Part shown: one piece after another, positions 1 through 8,767 of the stretch
Numbering within the stretch: position 1 is the stretch's first letter
Layout of the letters: the number at the start of each line of letters is the position of its first letter
Assembly (NCBI GenBank): GCA_028714855.1
Contig: JAQTLP010000013.1
Coordinates: 1 to 44,999, forward strand
Direction of reading: 5' to 3'
Length of the DNA: 44,999 nucleotides
Source of the DNA: Phycisphaerae bacterium
Lineage (GTDB): Bacteria; Planctomycetota; Phycisphaerae; Sedimentisphaerales; Anaerobacaceae
The notes under the pieces: model-generated
What the model saw: only the letters and a program-made list of their open reading frames with translations
Database searches by the model: none
Told to the model about the DNA's origin: nothing
Translations under genes and position numbers: made by a program

Positions 1-2225
1 TCGGCACCAATTCCAACGTACGCAGCAATCCGAAATATACGGTTTATACGGAAAGCTACGACCCGCCTGGCGACCTTGATCTGGCAACGACTTATTACTG
101 GGCGGTCGATTCCAATGACAGCGGCACGATATATGCCGGGGATGACTGGAGTTTTACGACATTTCTGAAGTTCAGTGATCGGGTTACCGGTAATATGATG
201 CTGATAAACGATAACGGCGGATGGTGCTGGTATCAGGACGAGAAGATTGCTTACGACCCGGTCGGGCGCAATGTCCTTGCGAGCACAACTGCGTGCTATA
301 TCGGTTTCGGCGGAGTCAACTCAACAAGAAATGATGATACGGATGCCACTACATTTAATATCGACACAGGCAAACGGACGCGGACAGTTGCGAAAGAGCC
401 TTACGGCGGCGATGACCATAATATGGGCGCATTCTGGATACGGCCTGACGGCAGGTATCTGCATTTGTATTGCGAGCATTATACACACTATACAACCTTT
501 TATCGTCTGTCCACCTATCCGAATGACGGCAGCACCTGGAACGCGGAGCAATCGTATGACTGGATGACTATCCCCAACAGCCCAGGCGTTGATACCATTT
601 ATCCCGATAGCAGTTATACCAATATTATTTATCTGTCGGGCGAGGGAACCCCCGGAGTGGGACGATTGTATAATATTCACAGAATTTTCGGGAGAACTCC
701 ATGCCTTGCTTATTCTGACGACTGGGGCGAGAACTGGATCTATATGGGGCGGCTTAATGGTATCACAGGAACCACGAGTTATTCCAACTTTTATCATAAG
801 TTCATAGGCAATGGCGTTGACCGGATTGACTTTATCGGCACTGAACAGCATCCGCGCAACTACAACAACGGTGTCTATCACGGCTATATAAAGAACGGCA
901 AGAGCTACAATTCTTACGGAGTTGAAATCGACACTATTAACGACCAGGATGCCCCTTCCATACAGGCATTTACACCGGTATTTATCCCTGACCCGACGCA
1001 GGCAGCCGGGACGTATCATACGGGTTGGACTAATGAGATGCAGCTCGACAAAGACGGCTACCCTGTTTGTCTATACCAGACCCGCTACGGCACAGAGCCA
1101 TGGGGCAATGGTAGCGGCCAAGCCACCATCGGTGCAGCAGACCATCGCTTCTTCTATGCACGTTTCGACGGGACAACGTGGACTTCCATAGAGTTATGCA
1201 AAATGGGAGGAGGGCTTCATCTGCCAGAACAGGATTACCTCGGCATGGGCTGTATACATCCTGACGACGCCAACATTGTTTATGTGGCAACACAGTTCGA
1301 CCCGCGCGACGACACGGAGTATGAGTATCGTGAGATATTTAAAGGCGTGACTGCTGATAACGGAGAGCACTGGGACTGGACACAAATCACCTTCGATTCG
1401 ACACAAAATAATACTCGTCCTGCTATTCCCAAATGGGACGCCGACAATACAGCGGTATTCTGGACAAGAGGTAATTGGCAACAGGATAATTACGAAAGGT
1501 ATGACCTTGTAGTTGTGGGAATGGTTGAGGAAGTAAATAAGACAACGGGTTTAACGACTTATATCGACGCCAGCACGAGCAATACAACAGAGTCAGACGG
1601 TTCGGCATTTACGCCGACCGGCCCGAGCGGCAGCGCAGGGGCAGCTGACAGCCAGTGGCACGAATACACAGGATACGGTAACGGAGGCAGCTGTTTCACG
1701 GCAGGCGACGGCGGGACAGAGAACGTTCCGACGATAAAGACCACGATAACCGGTCTGGAAGACGGGACGTATGACGTGTTCGCATATTTCTGGTGCGACC
1801 CGGCCCAGGACTGGGGAATAAGAGGCGGATTTGAATCAGATGTGGATAGTATGCTGTGCTTCAGCAGGCAATCGGCTCAATTTGCCGAGACATCTCAATT
1901 CGCAGGCTCAATTACTAATCTCGGCAACGGAGTGGAGCTTTACCGTGTTTATATCGGCCGCAAGACAGTGAGCGGAGGCACGCCGGTTGTTGTTTATCTT
2001 GATAACTATGACAGTGTTTACAATTCCAATGCACCTACCCGCACGACATATGACGGTGTTGGAGTAGCCGGCGTGACAATAGGAAGCGGCTGTACTCCCG
2101 GCGACCTCAACTGCAACGGCAAGGTGGACTTTATAGATTTTGCGATACTTGGCCAGGAGTGGCTGACAACATACGATATGTATACATTGGACGATATTGC
2201 TGATAACTGGCTGTATGGTACGTAA
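1..2225 (+). CDS. Secreted BNR-repeat propeller protein with C-terminal dockerin-type module (5' partial)
   Basis: The reading frame is open from base 3, so the true start lies upstream of the window; 740 residues are visible. The first ~60 residues form the end of an Ig/fibronectin-like domain with the planctomycete-style YYWAVDSND...WSFTTF pattern. The next ~450 residues (from NDNGGWCWYQDEKI) look like the BNR_4 propeller family, known in sialidase-like proteins and some polysaccharide lyases. A beta-sandwich-like segment follows, then a dockerin-type module with the calcium-loop pattern GDLNCNGKVDFIDF and a second, weaker half ending at the C-terminus. The protein is probably exported and acts on, or binds, a plant or algal polysaccharide; the substrate cannot be told from sequence. 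It converges on a GH10 gene. Family assignment is fairly sure, enzymatic activity unproven. Confidence 0.8.
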   Translation, partial: GTNSNVRSNPKYTVYTESYDPPGDLDLATTYYWAVDSNDSGTIYAGDDWSFTTFLKFSDRVTGNMMLINDNGGWCWYQDEKIAYDPVGRNVLASTTACYIGFGGVNSTRNDDTDATTFNIDTGKRTRTVAKEPYGGDDHNMGAFWIRPDGRYLHLYCEHYTHYTTFYRLSTYPNDGSTWNAEQSYDWMTIPNSPGVDTIYPDSSYTNIIYLSGEGTPGVGRLYNIHRIFGRTPCLAYSDDWGENWIYMGRLNGITGTTSYSNFYHKFIGNGVDRIDFIGTEQHPRNYNNGVYHGYIKNGKSYNSYGVEIDTINDQDAPSIQAFTPVFIPDPTQAAGTYHTGWTNEMQLDKDGYPVCLYQTRYGTEPWGNGSGQATIGAADHRFFYARFDGTTWTSIELCKMGGGLHLPEQDYLGMGCIHPDDANIVYVATQFDPRDDTEYEYREIFKGVTADNGEHWDWTQITFDSTQNNTRPAIPKWDADNTAVFWTRGNWQQDNYERYDLVVVGMVEEVNKTTGLTTYIDASTSNTTESDGSAFTPTGPSGSAGAADSQWHEYTGYGNGGSCFTAGDGGTENVPTIKTTITGLEDGTYDVFAYFWCDPAQDWGIRGGFESDVDSMLCFSRQSAQFAETSQFAGSITNLGNGVELYRVYIGRKTVSGGTPVVVYLDNYDSVYNSNAPTRTTYDGVGVAGVTIGSGCTPGDLNCNGKVDFIDFAILGQEWLTTYDMYTLDDIADNWLYGT

Positions 2226-2264
2226 TGCCCGGGTGAATAAGGGCACATTGGCTGAGACCCGTAG

Positions 2265-2299
2265 TGATTTTTCCCCACAGTTGAAGTGGGGAAAAATCA
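2265..2299. repeat. Perfect 14-bp inverted repeat between convergent genes
   Basis: Arms 2265-2278 and 2286-2299 pair perfectly around a 7-base loop (AGTTGAA). The inner part is GC-rich and the outer part A/T. The T run lies on the 5' side and the A run on the 3' side on both strands, the reverse of a classic intrinsic terminator. It may still stop or protect the two converging transcripts. Confidence 0.6.
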
Positions 2300-2314
2300 A
2301 TTACGGAGGATTTA

Positions 2315-3547
2315 TCATCTAAAATCTGCCTGTATTGATTTATCCTTTCTGCGGAGAGTTATTTTCTTTTCCTGTCCATTCGAGGTGATTGTGTAATCGC
2401 CGTAGAACGCACGCGTTTTGAATGTTCCCTTATTGTCGGCTTTGCCGGAAGTTTTGGTCCACCATTTGTTGAAGACGAGGTCGCGATAAGCCCTGCCGAG
2501 GGGAGTGATTGACCAGTCTTTTTTCCACAGGGCGGCATTTGGTCTCCACATAGCTCCTGCCCAGAAGCCCCAAAATACGATGGATTCGATGCTTTGGTGC
2601 GCGAAGCAAAGGGTGAAGAATTTTCGAAGCTGGCTGACCTTTGTTTTGTCATCTTTGTAATCGAAATCACATTCGGTGATTTTAATTGGAAGGCCGAAGA
2701 CGGCGAACTGGTCGAGCGTCTTCTGCATTTCGTCGGCGGGGGTAATCCACTTATTAAAATAGCCGAAGTGCCCCTGCATACCTATCCCCTCGATGGGGAC
2801 GCCGTTTTCGAGAAGGTATTTAATTTGCTTGAAATAGACGAGGGCATTATAGCAGCCATCGACGAGGATGCCGTAATCATTTGCATAGAGGATGATATTA
2901 GGATTTCCGCATTTGGCCATATTTGCCATTTCGTTGACGATACCGTAGCCGAGGCGTCGCCGGAAGAATTCGCCATGCACCATTTCGTTGTTGAGGTCGA
3001 ACTCGTCGATTCGGCCTTTGAAGTGTTTAGTAACGCCTACGGCGCGGCGGTGGATTGCTGCACGCAGCCGGTCATTATCGAGGTTTCTGAGCCAGGGCAT
3101 AATGTGCTCGTCCATCTCCCAGAAGATACAGTGTCCCCGCATAGGGATATTAAGGTCACGGCAGATTTCCCAGATTCTGTCGGCGACGGTATAATCAACG
3201 GCATTTGGTTTCTTTTCGCACTCATACCACTTGAGGGCGTTTTCGTGGACGGCATAGTTGAAGTTTTCGGAGAGGGTTTTGAGAAACATCTTTCTATCAC
3301 GGCTTTTTAGGGCGTCTTCATCGGCTTCCGCAAGGCGGTTTGTAATCGCGGTGCCGAATTGGAATTCGTGGCGGGTCTGCTGAATTTTAACATTAGAGCC
3401 AGGTTTGGTTTTAACTACGATATCGCCCATCCTGATTTCTGCGATACGGGCCTGGATTGCGGAGGGCGTGAGCTTTGCTGAAACATCGCCCAAAGCAAAG
3501 GCGGCGGGGTCCGGGTCAGAACTGGTTTTTACAAATTTTGCCTTCAT
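2315..3547 (-). CDS. GH10 family endo-beta-1,4-xylanase-like glycoside hydrolase
   Basis: This 410-residue protein has a complete GH10 TIM barrel. The acid/base is probably Glu188 in FDLNNEMVHG and the nucleophile Glu292 in IKITECDF; GHCIFWE (~138-144) and the late WGFW segment also fit the family. GH10 enzymes cleave internal beta-1,4-xylan linkages with retention. Residues ~30-60 match the N-terminal extension seen in many GH10 proteins, and ~50 residues after the barrel are unassigned. The ATG at 3547 follows an in-frame stop, and no signal peptide or lipobox is visible, unusual for a xylanase and suggesting action on imported oligosaccharides or a non-classical export route. It is convergent with the dockerin-bearing protein. 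Family is sure, substrate inferred. Confidence 0.9.
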   Translation of the reverse strand: MKAKFVKTSSDPDPAAFALGDVSAKLTPSAIQARIAEIRMGDIVVKTKPGSNVKIQQTRHEFQFGTAITNRLAEADEDALKSRDRKMFLKTLSENFNYAVHENALKWYECEKKPNAVDYTVADRIWEICRDLNIPMRGHCIFWEMDEHIMPWLRNLDNDRLRAAIHRRAVGVTKHFKGRIDEFDLNNEMVHGEFFRRRLGYGIVNEMANMAKCGNPNIILYANDYGILVDGCYNALVYFKQIKYLLENGVPIEGIGMQGHFGYFNKWITPADEMQKTLDQFAVFGLPIKITECDFDYKDDKTKVSQLRKFFTLCFAHQSIESIVFWGFWAGAMWRPNAALWKKDWSITPLGRAYRDLVFNKWWTKTSGKADNKGTFKTRAFYGDYTITSNGQEKKITLRRKDKSIQADFR

Positions 3548-3775
3548 AACTTGTGCTCTTTAATTAAAGTTGAATAACGTTTATGTTTATCATAACGGCC
3601 AGTTATCTTTACTTAGAGGGCGAAAAAAGTCAAGCCAAATCGGGACGCGGATGCCGGCTGCAGGTTGCGGGTTGCGGATTTTGCTTTTGCGGGTTAAAAT
3701 GGATAGAGTTTTTTGACCGCTTGTGTTGCGGGGACATTCTTTACAGAAGGGTCGATAGTGTTAGGAGGATAACTC

Positions 3776-4144
3776 GTGTTTCTGAAACGTTTGAAGGATT
3801 GCCGGAAATTTACAGCCGGTGACGGTTCGATTTTGCGTGAGCTTTTGCATCCTGAAAAAGCGGATTTGCAGATTCGTTACAGTCTGGCTCATGCGAAGGT
3901 TGCGAAGGCGCAGAAAACTATCCCGCATAAACTTAAAACTTCTGAGGTGTACTACATAACAGCCGGACTCGGTTTGATGCATATAGATGAGGAGGTTTTC
4001 GAAGTTGGTTCTGAGACAGTTATTTATATTCCGCCGGGTTCGAGGCAATATATTGAGAATACAGGAGATTGTGATTTGGAGTTTTTGTGCATAGTGGACC
4101 CTGCATGGCGCCAAGAAGATGAGGAGATATTCGAGAGGGTTTAA
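3776..4144 (+). CDS. Small single-domain cupin protein
   Basis: This 122-residue protein is almost entirely one cupin_2 barrel. The first motif region is around residues 48-70 (IPHKLKTSEVYYITAGLGLMHI) and the second around 85-105 (IPPGSRQYIENTGDCDLEFLCIV). Only one clear metal-type histidine is visible in motif 1, so metal binding is uncertain. The start is a GTG chosen because AGGAGG at 3763-3768 lies 7 bases upstream. Single cupins of this type act as isomerases, sugar epimerase-like enzymes or ligand sensors; the function here is unknown. It is followed at 4212 by a small unknown gene on the same strand and may be co-transcribed with it. Confidence 0.8.
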   Translation: MFLKRLKDCRKFTAGDGSILRELLHPEKADLQIRYSLAHAKVAKAQKTIPHKLKTSEVYYITAGLGLMHIDEEVFEVGSETVIYIPPGSRQYIENTGDCDLEFLCIVDPAWRQEDEEIFERV

Positions 4145-4211
4145 TTTGCGGAAATTTGTTGCAATATTACGGTCCGGCGGTTAAGATTCGAACAAATCGA
4201 GAGAGACAGAA

Positions 4212-4508
4212 ATGGCTGAGCCGAGCAGAAATAAAGACAAAGGCGGCAAAACCGCTGTAAGCAAAGTTGTGAACGATTTCGTTAACGGCCTGAGCGAAGA
4301 GCACCGTATGCTGATTGTTCTGAAGGCGCAGCTGTATGACGGGACGTGGGAGCCGATGCTCGATGACCTGAAAAACCGGTTGGCCGGCAAGCCGTATATA
4401 TTTAAGCTGGCAAACCGAATACAAGACGACATCGAACGCATCGAGCAGATGCAGAAATTCGAAGCTGAGCATAAGATTGATTTGGCAGACTATATTGATT
4501 TGCCGTGA
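4212..4508 (+). CDS. Small conserved-looking protein of unknown function
   Basis: This 98-residue, charged, probably all-helical soluble protein has no signal peptide or membrane segment and no recognised domain. Residues ~15-45 (VSKVVNDFVNGLSEEHRMLIVLKAQLYDG) and the C-terminal helix (NRIQDDIERIEQMQKFEAE) look like amphipathic helices. The ATG at 4212 follows a purine-rich GAGAGAGA stretch that can serve as ribosome binding site. It sits between a cupin and a PQQ-type propeller protein on the same strand. Coding is supported by its codon pattern and its fit between neighbours; function cannot be stated. Confidence 0.65.
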   Translation: MAEPSRNKDKGGKTAVSKVVNDFVNGLSEEHRMLIVLKAQLYDGTWEPMLDDLKNRLAGKPYIFKLANRIQDDIERIEQMQKFEAEHKIDLADYIDLP

Positions 4509-4580
4509 AGAGGGAAGAAAGAATTTAGGATTTGGAATTAAGAAGAGATTTTGTTTGAGATTCTGCGAGGAGATAAAAAG

Positions 4581-5696
4581 ATGATGAGATGCAGATTGAC
4601 GTTAGCGGCGGTTTTTTTTGTTTTTTGTGTTGTTACGGCGGGTATGGCTGCGGAGGGTATGCAGCGGCTTGTTTCGCCTGAGCTGCTCAAGCAGGCCGAG
4701 CTGGAGATATTGTGGGAGACCAAGCTGCCGATAAAGATGGGGGAGAGTCTGGAAAAATTATTGATACCCTTCGACTGTTCTCAGGGCAGGCTTGGTAATC
4801 GCGTCTATGGGCTTTCAGACCGGAATTTTATGATTGGTATGAACAGAGAAACGGGTAATGTGATATTCAAAAGGTCTGTTGCCGCGGCCGGTTTGCCGGT
4901 AACGGGGCTGGAGCTTTATAAGGACGAGCTTTTTTCTATAACTGGCGACAAGTTAGTTGAAATCAGCCTGGAATCCGGCGAAGAGCGAAGCGCCAAGCGT
5001 CTGGGATTTGGCGTAACTTGTCCTGCCGTCCGCAACAACTCACACTTTTATATCGCGGGTACCGACAAGCGCATGCATGTATTGCGTTCAGAAGACAAGG
5101 TCCAGGCGTTTGAAGTGGCTGCCGAGAGTGATTCGGTGATTACTTCGATAGTTGCCGATGAGAGTTCTGTTATCTTTGCCACCGCTGCCGGTAATGTTAT
5201 AAGTATCACGCCGGACAAGTCCAAGCGACTGTGGCAATTTGATGCTGCCGGCGGTATTGTCGGACCGATTGTAAAAGATGGAGATGCGTTATTTGCCGCC
5301 AGCGGAGATACGAACATTTACAGGCTTAACGCACGGACGGGAAAGTTTGTTTGGAAGTATCAGACCGGAGCGAAGCTTGAGAAGGGCCCACAGGTTACCC
5401 ATGGGGTTATTTATCAATATGTTCGCAATGAAGGTTTGATAGCGCTGGATAAAGAAAACAAGAAGGTTTTGTGGCAATTGGCCGAGGGGATTGATTTACT
5501 GGCTGAGGCGAACGGCAAGGCCTATGTGATTACGAAGGCGGGGACGTTAGCAGTGATGGACAACAAGAAAGCCAAGCAGGTATATACGGTAGATATGCCG
5601 GGCGTTTCGGCATACGCAACCAATGTGACGGATTCGAAGATATATATTGCAGATAAAAGCGGGCGAATTGCCTGTTTGCAACCCATCAAATATTGA
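4581..5696 (+). CDS. Exported PQQ-type (quinoprotein-like) beta-propeller protein
   Basis: This 371-residue protein has a cleavable signal peptide (MMRCRLTLAAVFFVFCVVTA, then GMAAEG) followed by repeating propeller blades of the PQQ_2/BamB-like kind, for example NVISITPDKSKRLWQFDAAGG, NIYRLNARTGKFVWKYQTGA and GLIALDKENKKVLWQLAEG. Such WD-like blades are protein-binding or structural platforms; no PQQ-enzyme catalytic residues are evident. ATG 4581 is preferred over an upstream in-frame TTG because GAGGAG stands just upstream and the signal peptide then begins properly. It is probably periplasmic or surface-associated. It ends 139 bases before purH, and the spacer holds a candidate structured RNA. 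Confidence 0.8.
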   Translation: MMRCRLTLAAVFFVFCVVTAGMAAEGMQRLVSPELLKQAELEILWETKLPIKMGESLEKLLIPFDCSQGRLGNRVYGLSDRNFMIGMNRETGNVIFKRSVAAAGLPVTGLELYKDELFSITGDKLVEISLESGEERSAKRLGFGVTCPAVRNNSHFYIAGTDKRMHVLRSEDKVQAFEVAAESDSVITSIVADESSVIFATAAGNVISITPDKSKRLWQFDAAGGIVGPIVKDGDALFAASGDTNIYRLNARTGKFVWKYQTGAKLEKGPQVTHGVIYQYVRNEGLIALDKENKKVLWQLAEGIDLLAEANGKAYVITKAGTLAVMDNKKAKQVYTVDMPGVSAYATNVTDSKIYIADKSGRIACLQPIKY

Positions 5697-5699
5697 GTG

Positions 5700-5794
5700 G
5701 TGGTTCGTTGTGTTCCAGCAGGCCCGGAGGCGCGGTAAGCTGCACAAGCTGCAAACCCTCGGCTTCGTCCGGGAGTCGAGCTGTAATAAGCCAC
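5700..5794 (+). ncRNA. Candidate structured leader/RNA element upstream of purH
   Basis: The spacer between the propeller gene and purH can fold into nested helices: 5700-5705 with 5789-5794 (one G-T pair), 5716-5719 with 5780-5783, and CCCGGA 5723-5728 with TCCGGG 5768-5773. A small inner hairpin has AGCT arms at 5738-5741 and 5747-5750. The sequence AAGCTGCA is also directly repeated at 5737 and 5746. I do not recognise a known riboswitch; hallmarks of ZTP, PRPP/guanine and TPP classes were not found. It could be a leader controlling purH, a small RNA, or chance folding of GC-rich spacer. Confidence 0.3.
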
Positions 5795-5835
5795 AGGTTT
5801 ACGAATCGGGAAGTTTTTGAAAGGAAGAAGAGCAA

Positions 5836-7446
5836 ATGGATGTAAAAATTAAGACGGCGATGATAAGTGTTTCTGAGAAGAAAGGTGTTATTGAGTTTGC
5901 AAAAAAGCTAAGTGAAATGGGCGTTAAGATAATCAGCACCGGCGGGACAGCCAAGAAGTTAGGCGAAGCTGGCATAAAAGTTGTCGGCATTGAGGAGGTT
6001 ACGGGCTTTCCGGAGATGATGAACGGGAGAGTAAAAACGCTTCACCCGAAAATACATGGGGCATTGCTGGGTCTTCGCGATAATCCGGAGCATAAAGCGG
6101 CGATGACTAAGCATGATATTTTTCCGATTGAGTTGGTGTGTGTGAATCTTTATCCGTTTGAGGCGACAATCGCCAAGGCGGACTGCACTCTTGAAGAGGC
6201 GATTGAAAATATAGATATAGGCGGGCCGAGCATGATTCGCTCGGCTGCGAAGAACCATAAATTTGTAACTGTCGTTACTGATTCGGGGCAGTATGACAGG
6301 GTCATTGGGGAAATGCAGGCGAAGAAAGGCGCGGTAAGCGAGGGGCTTCGCAAAGATTTTGCAAGGGTAGCATTCGGGCTGACGGCTTCGTATGACGCTG
6401 CGATTGCGAAATATCTTAACGGTAAGGCGGATGTGAAATACCCGGAAAAAGTAACAATTGCCGTCAGGAAAGAACGGGAGCTTCGTTACGGCGAAAATTC
6501 GCATCAGAGTGCGGCGTTTTATAAACTGCCGGCCAGCGGCGAGACGTCAATAAGCAGCGCCGATATAATGGAAGCTGAAACGGCAATCAGCTTTAATAAT
6601 CTTTTGGATACAAACGCTGCATTTGAACTGGTCAAGGAATTTGCTGAGCCGGCGGCAGTTGTTGTCAAGCACCTTAACCCGTGCGGATGCGCTGTTGATG
6701 AGGACATCTGCGGGGCGTATCGAAAGGCGTACGAAGGCGATGTTGTAAGCGCGTTCGGAAGTATTGTTGCGCTGAACAGGAAAGTGGATGCTGAACTGGC
6801 ACGGACGATTATGGAATCATACAGCAAATTCGGCAAGGCCAGAGGCGCCAGCGGATTTTTTGCCGAGGTAATTATTGCACCGGAATTCGAGCAGGAAGCA
6901 ATTGATATAATCAGGACACTAAAGAGCTGGGGCAACAGGGTACGGCTGATGAAGACCGGGCCGATTGACAGGGCCAAAATTGACGGAGCCGAATTCGATG
7001 TTCGATGTGTTATAGGGGGATTACTTTTGCAGCAGCGAGATTTGGCGGGTTGGGAGCCGGAACTGCTGAAGTATCCGACAAAAGCCAGGCCGACAAAAGA
7101 GCAGCTTGAGAATTTGCGGATTGCGTGGCTTGTGGCCAAACATACCAAAAGCAATACGATTGTGCTGGTCAAAGACAGAAAGATTTTAGGTACAGGGGCC
7201 GGACAAATGAACCGAGTCGAGTCCGGGCTGATTGCTTACAGGCACGCAGGTGACCAGGCGAAGGGTTGTGTGCTGGCGTCTGATGCGTTTTTCCCGTTCC
7301 CGGATAATATTGAAAATGCTGCCCAGGCGGGCGTGGCTTGCATAGTTCAGCCGGGCGGCTCTAATAAGGATAACGAAGTAATTGCCGCCGCGGACAAGCA
7401 CGGAATTGCGATGGTGTTCACGGGCAAGAGGCACTTTAAACATTAA
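5836..7446 (+). CDS. purH: Bifunctional AICAR formyltransferase / IMP cyclohydrolase
   Basis: This 536-residue protein carries out the last two steps of de novo purine synthesis: formylation of AICAR with 10-formyl-THF, then ring closure to IMP. The N-terminal MGS-like IMP cyclohydrolase domain (~1-150) shows STGGTAKKL and [12 protein letters not shown]. The transformylase domain carries [13 protein letters not shown], the catalytic Lys278-His279 pair in [17 protein letters not shown], and the conserved C-terminus ending [14 protein letters not shown]. Length is normal for the family. The ATG at 5836 follows AAGGAAGAAG. The gene stands alone, away from other pur genes here, and ends at a strong terminator shared with the convergent metK. 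Confidence 0.97.
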   Translation: MDVKIKTAMISVSEKKGVIEFAKKLSEMGVKIISTGGTAKKLGEAGIKVVGIEEVTGFPEMMNGRVKTLHPKIHGALLGLRDNPEHKAAMTKHDIFPIELVCVNLYPFEATIAKADCTLEEAIENIDIGGPSMIRSAAKNHKFVTVVTDSGQYDRVIGEMQAKKGAVSEGLRKDFARVAFGLTASYDAAIAKYLNGKADVKYPEKVTIAVRKERELRYGENSHQSAAFYKLPASGETSISSADIMEAETAISFNNLLDTNAAFELVKEFAEPAAVVVKHLNPCGCAVDEDICGAYRKAYEGDVVSAFGSIVALNRKVDAELARTIMESYSKFGKARGASGFFAEVIIAPEFEQEAIDIIRTLKSWGNRVRLMKTGPIDRAKIDGAEFDVRCVIGGLLLQQRDLAGWEPELLKYPTKARPTKEQLENLRIAWLVAKHTKSNTIVLVKDRKILGTGAGQMNRVESGLIAYRHAGDQAKGCVLASDAFFPFPDNIENAAQAGVACIVQPGGSNKDNEVIAAADKHGIAMVFTGKRHFKH

Positions 7447-7465
7447 AATAGAGATATTAAAAAAA

Positions 7466-7490
7466 CCCGGCGTGATGCCGGGCTTTTTTT
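7466..7490. terminator. Bidirectional intrinsic terminator between purH and metK
   Basis: A 6-bp GC stem (CCCGGC 7466-7471 with GCCGGG 7477-7482) is flanked by an A run on the left and a T run on the right, so it gives a U-tailed hairpin on both strands. It suits the convergent ends of purH and metK. Confidence 0.9.
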
Positions 7491-7513
7491 TGTAACCGTT
7501 GAGTGTGGGATTT

Positions 7514-8716
7514 TTACATCCCTGCGGCTTTGCGGAGTTTTTTTACCATGTCGGTTTTTTCCCAGGTGAAGCTTGGTCCACTTCTGCCGAAATGTCCGCC
7601 GTGCGAGGTCTCTGCATAAATCGGTCTAGCAAGTTTGAGATGCGCAATCATAGTCTTTGGCGTCAGGGGGAACAATTTGCGTACGATTCGGCTGATTTTC
7701 TCTTCGCTGATTTTGGCGGTGCCGTAGGTGTTGACATAAATCGAAAGCGGATTAGCATAGCCGATGACATAGGACAGTTGGATTTCACAGATATCGGCGA
7801 GCCTTGCTGCGACGATATTTTTGGCAATATATCGAGCCATATAACTTGCGGTCCTGTCGACCTTAGATGGGTCTTTTCCACTGAAGGCGCCTCCGCCGTG
7901 GTGGCCGCGTCCGCCGTAGGTGTCGACGATGATTTTTCTGCCGGTCAGTCCGCAGTCGCCCTTCGGGCCGCCTGTTACGAATCGGCCGGTTGCGTTGATG
8001 TGGAATATGGTTTTTTTGTCGACGAGGCGTTTTGGCAGGACGGGCAGAACAATTTTTTCGATGATTTGCTTACGCAATTGTTTGTAGGTAATAGAAGGCG
8101 CGTGTTGAGTGGCGATAACGACGGTGTGAATTCGTTTGGGTTTGCCATTTTCGTATTCGACCGTTATCTGGCTTTTGCCATCCGGCCGCAGCCAGGGCAG
8201 CTTGCCGTTTTGGCGCATTTTTTCGAGCCGAAGAGTCAAAAGATGCGCAAGCTGAATAGGCATCGGCATAAAAGCCGGGGTTTCGTTGCAGGCGTAGCCG
8301 AACATCAAGCCCTGGTCACCTGCGCCCTGCTCTTTGTGCAGACCGGCGCCTTCAGTGACGCCCTGTGAAATGTCTGGGCTTTGTTTGTCGATACCGATAA
8401 TTACGGCACAATTTTCGGAGTCGAAGCCCATATCGGGGTCGGTGTAGCCGATTTTCTTTATTGTGTCGCGGACGATTGCCGCGATGTTGACGATAGCTTT
8501 GGTTGTAATTTCGCCTGCGACTAAGACCATATCGTTTTTGACCATTGTTTCACAGGCGACCCGGCTTTTGGGGTCGCCGGCGAGCATTGCGTCAAGGATG
8601 GCATCCGATATATGGTCAGACACTTTGTCGGGATGGCCCATTGTTACGGATTCACTGGTGAAGAGATATTTGCCGGTGTCGCAGTTGGGATTGCTGTAAA
8701 TTGATTTTTTTGCCAT
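7514..8716 (-). CDS. metK: S-adenosylmethionine synthase
   Basis: This 400-residue enzyme makes S-adenosylmethionine from ATP and methionine. It has the hallmark [17 protein letters not shown] segment near residue 27, [16 protein letters not shown] near 130, and the glycine-rich loop [15 protein letters not shown] followed by [12 protein letters not shown]. The length is typical of the bacterial tetrameric enzyme. The ATG at 8716 has GAGGAC upstream. It lies 51 bases downstream of a DUF547 lipoprotein gene on the same strand. No SAM-binding riboswitch is visible in that short gap, so if it is SAM-controlled the signal is elsewhere. Assignment is secure. Confidence 0.97.
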   Translation of the reverse strand: MAKKSIYSNPNCDTGKYLFTSESVTMGHPDKVSDHISDAILDAMLAGDPKSRVACETMVKNDMVLVAGEITTKAIVNIAAIVRDTIKKIGYTDPDMGFDSENCAVIIGIDKQSPDISQGVTEGAGLHKEQGAGDQGLMFGYACNETPAFMPMPIQLAHLLTLRLEKMRQNGKLPWLRPDGKSQITVEYENGKPKRIHTVVIATQHAPSITYKQLRKQIIEKIVLPVLPKRLVDKKTIFHINATGRFVTGGPKGDCGLTGRKIIVDTYGGRGHHGGGAFSGKDPSKVDRTASYMARYIAKNIVAARLADICEIQLSYVIGYANPLSIYVNTYGTAKISEEKISRIVRKLFPLTPKTMIAHLKLARPIYAETSHGGHFGRSGPSFTWEKTDMVKKLRKAAGM

Positions 8717-8767
8717 TTGTAATTTGTCCTCTTAGTAATTCGTTGTTTGAAATTTGTTATTAACAGA

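Noticed and set aside
2594-3310. Long plus-strand open frame (238 codons) opposite the GH10 gene
   Set aside because: It is the antisense shadow of a clearly conserved GH10 coding sequence and has no family resemblance or ribosome binding site.
3583-3822. 79-codon plus-strand frame before the cupin gene
   Set aside because: It overlaps the cupin start in another frame, lacks a ribosome binding site, and reads as low-complexity Gly/Cys sequence.
5697-5835. ZTP (pfl) or other known purine riboswitch before purH
   Set aside because: The conserved core blocks of those classes were looked for and not found; only an unassigned fold is reported.
7499-8368. Plus-strand open frame (289 codons) opposite metK
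   Set aside because: It is a mirror frame of metK created by its codon pattern; metK is certain on the other strand.
8717-8767. SAM-binding riboswitch before metK
   Set aside because: The gap is only 51 bases and shows none of the conserved SAM aptamer blocks.
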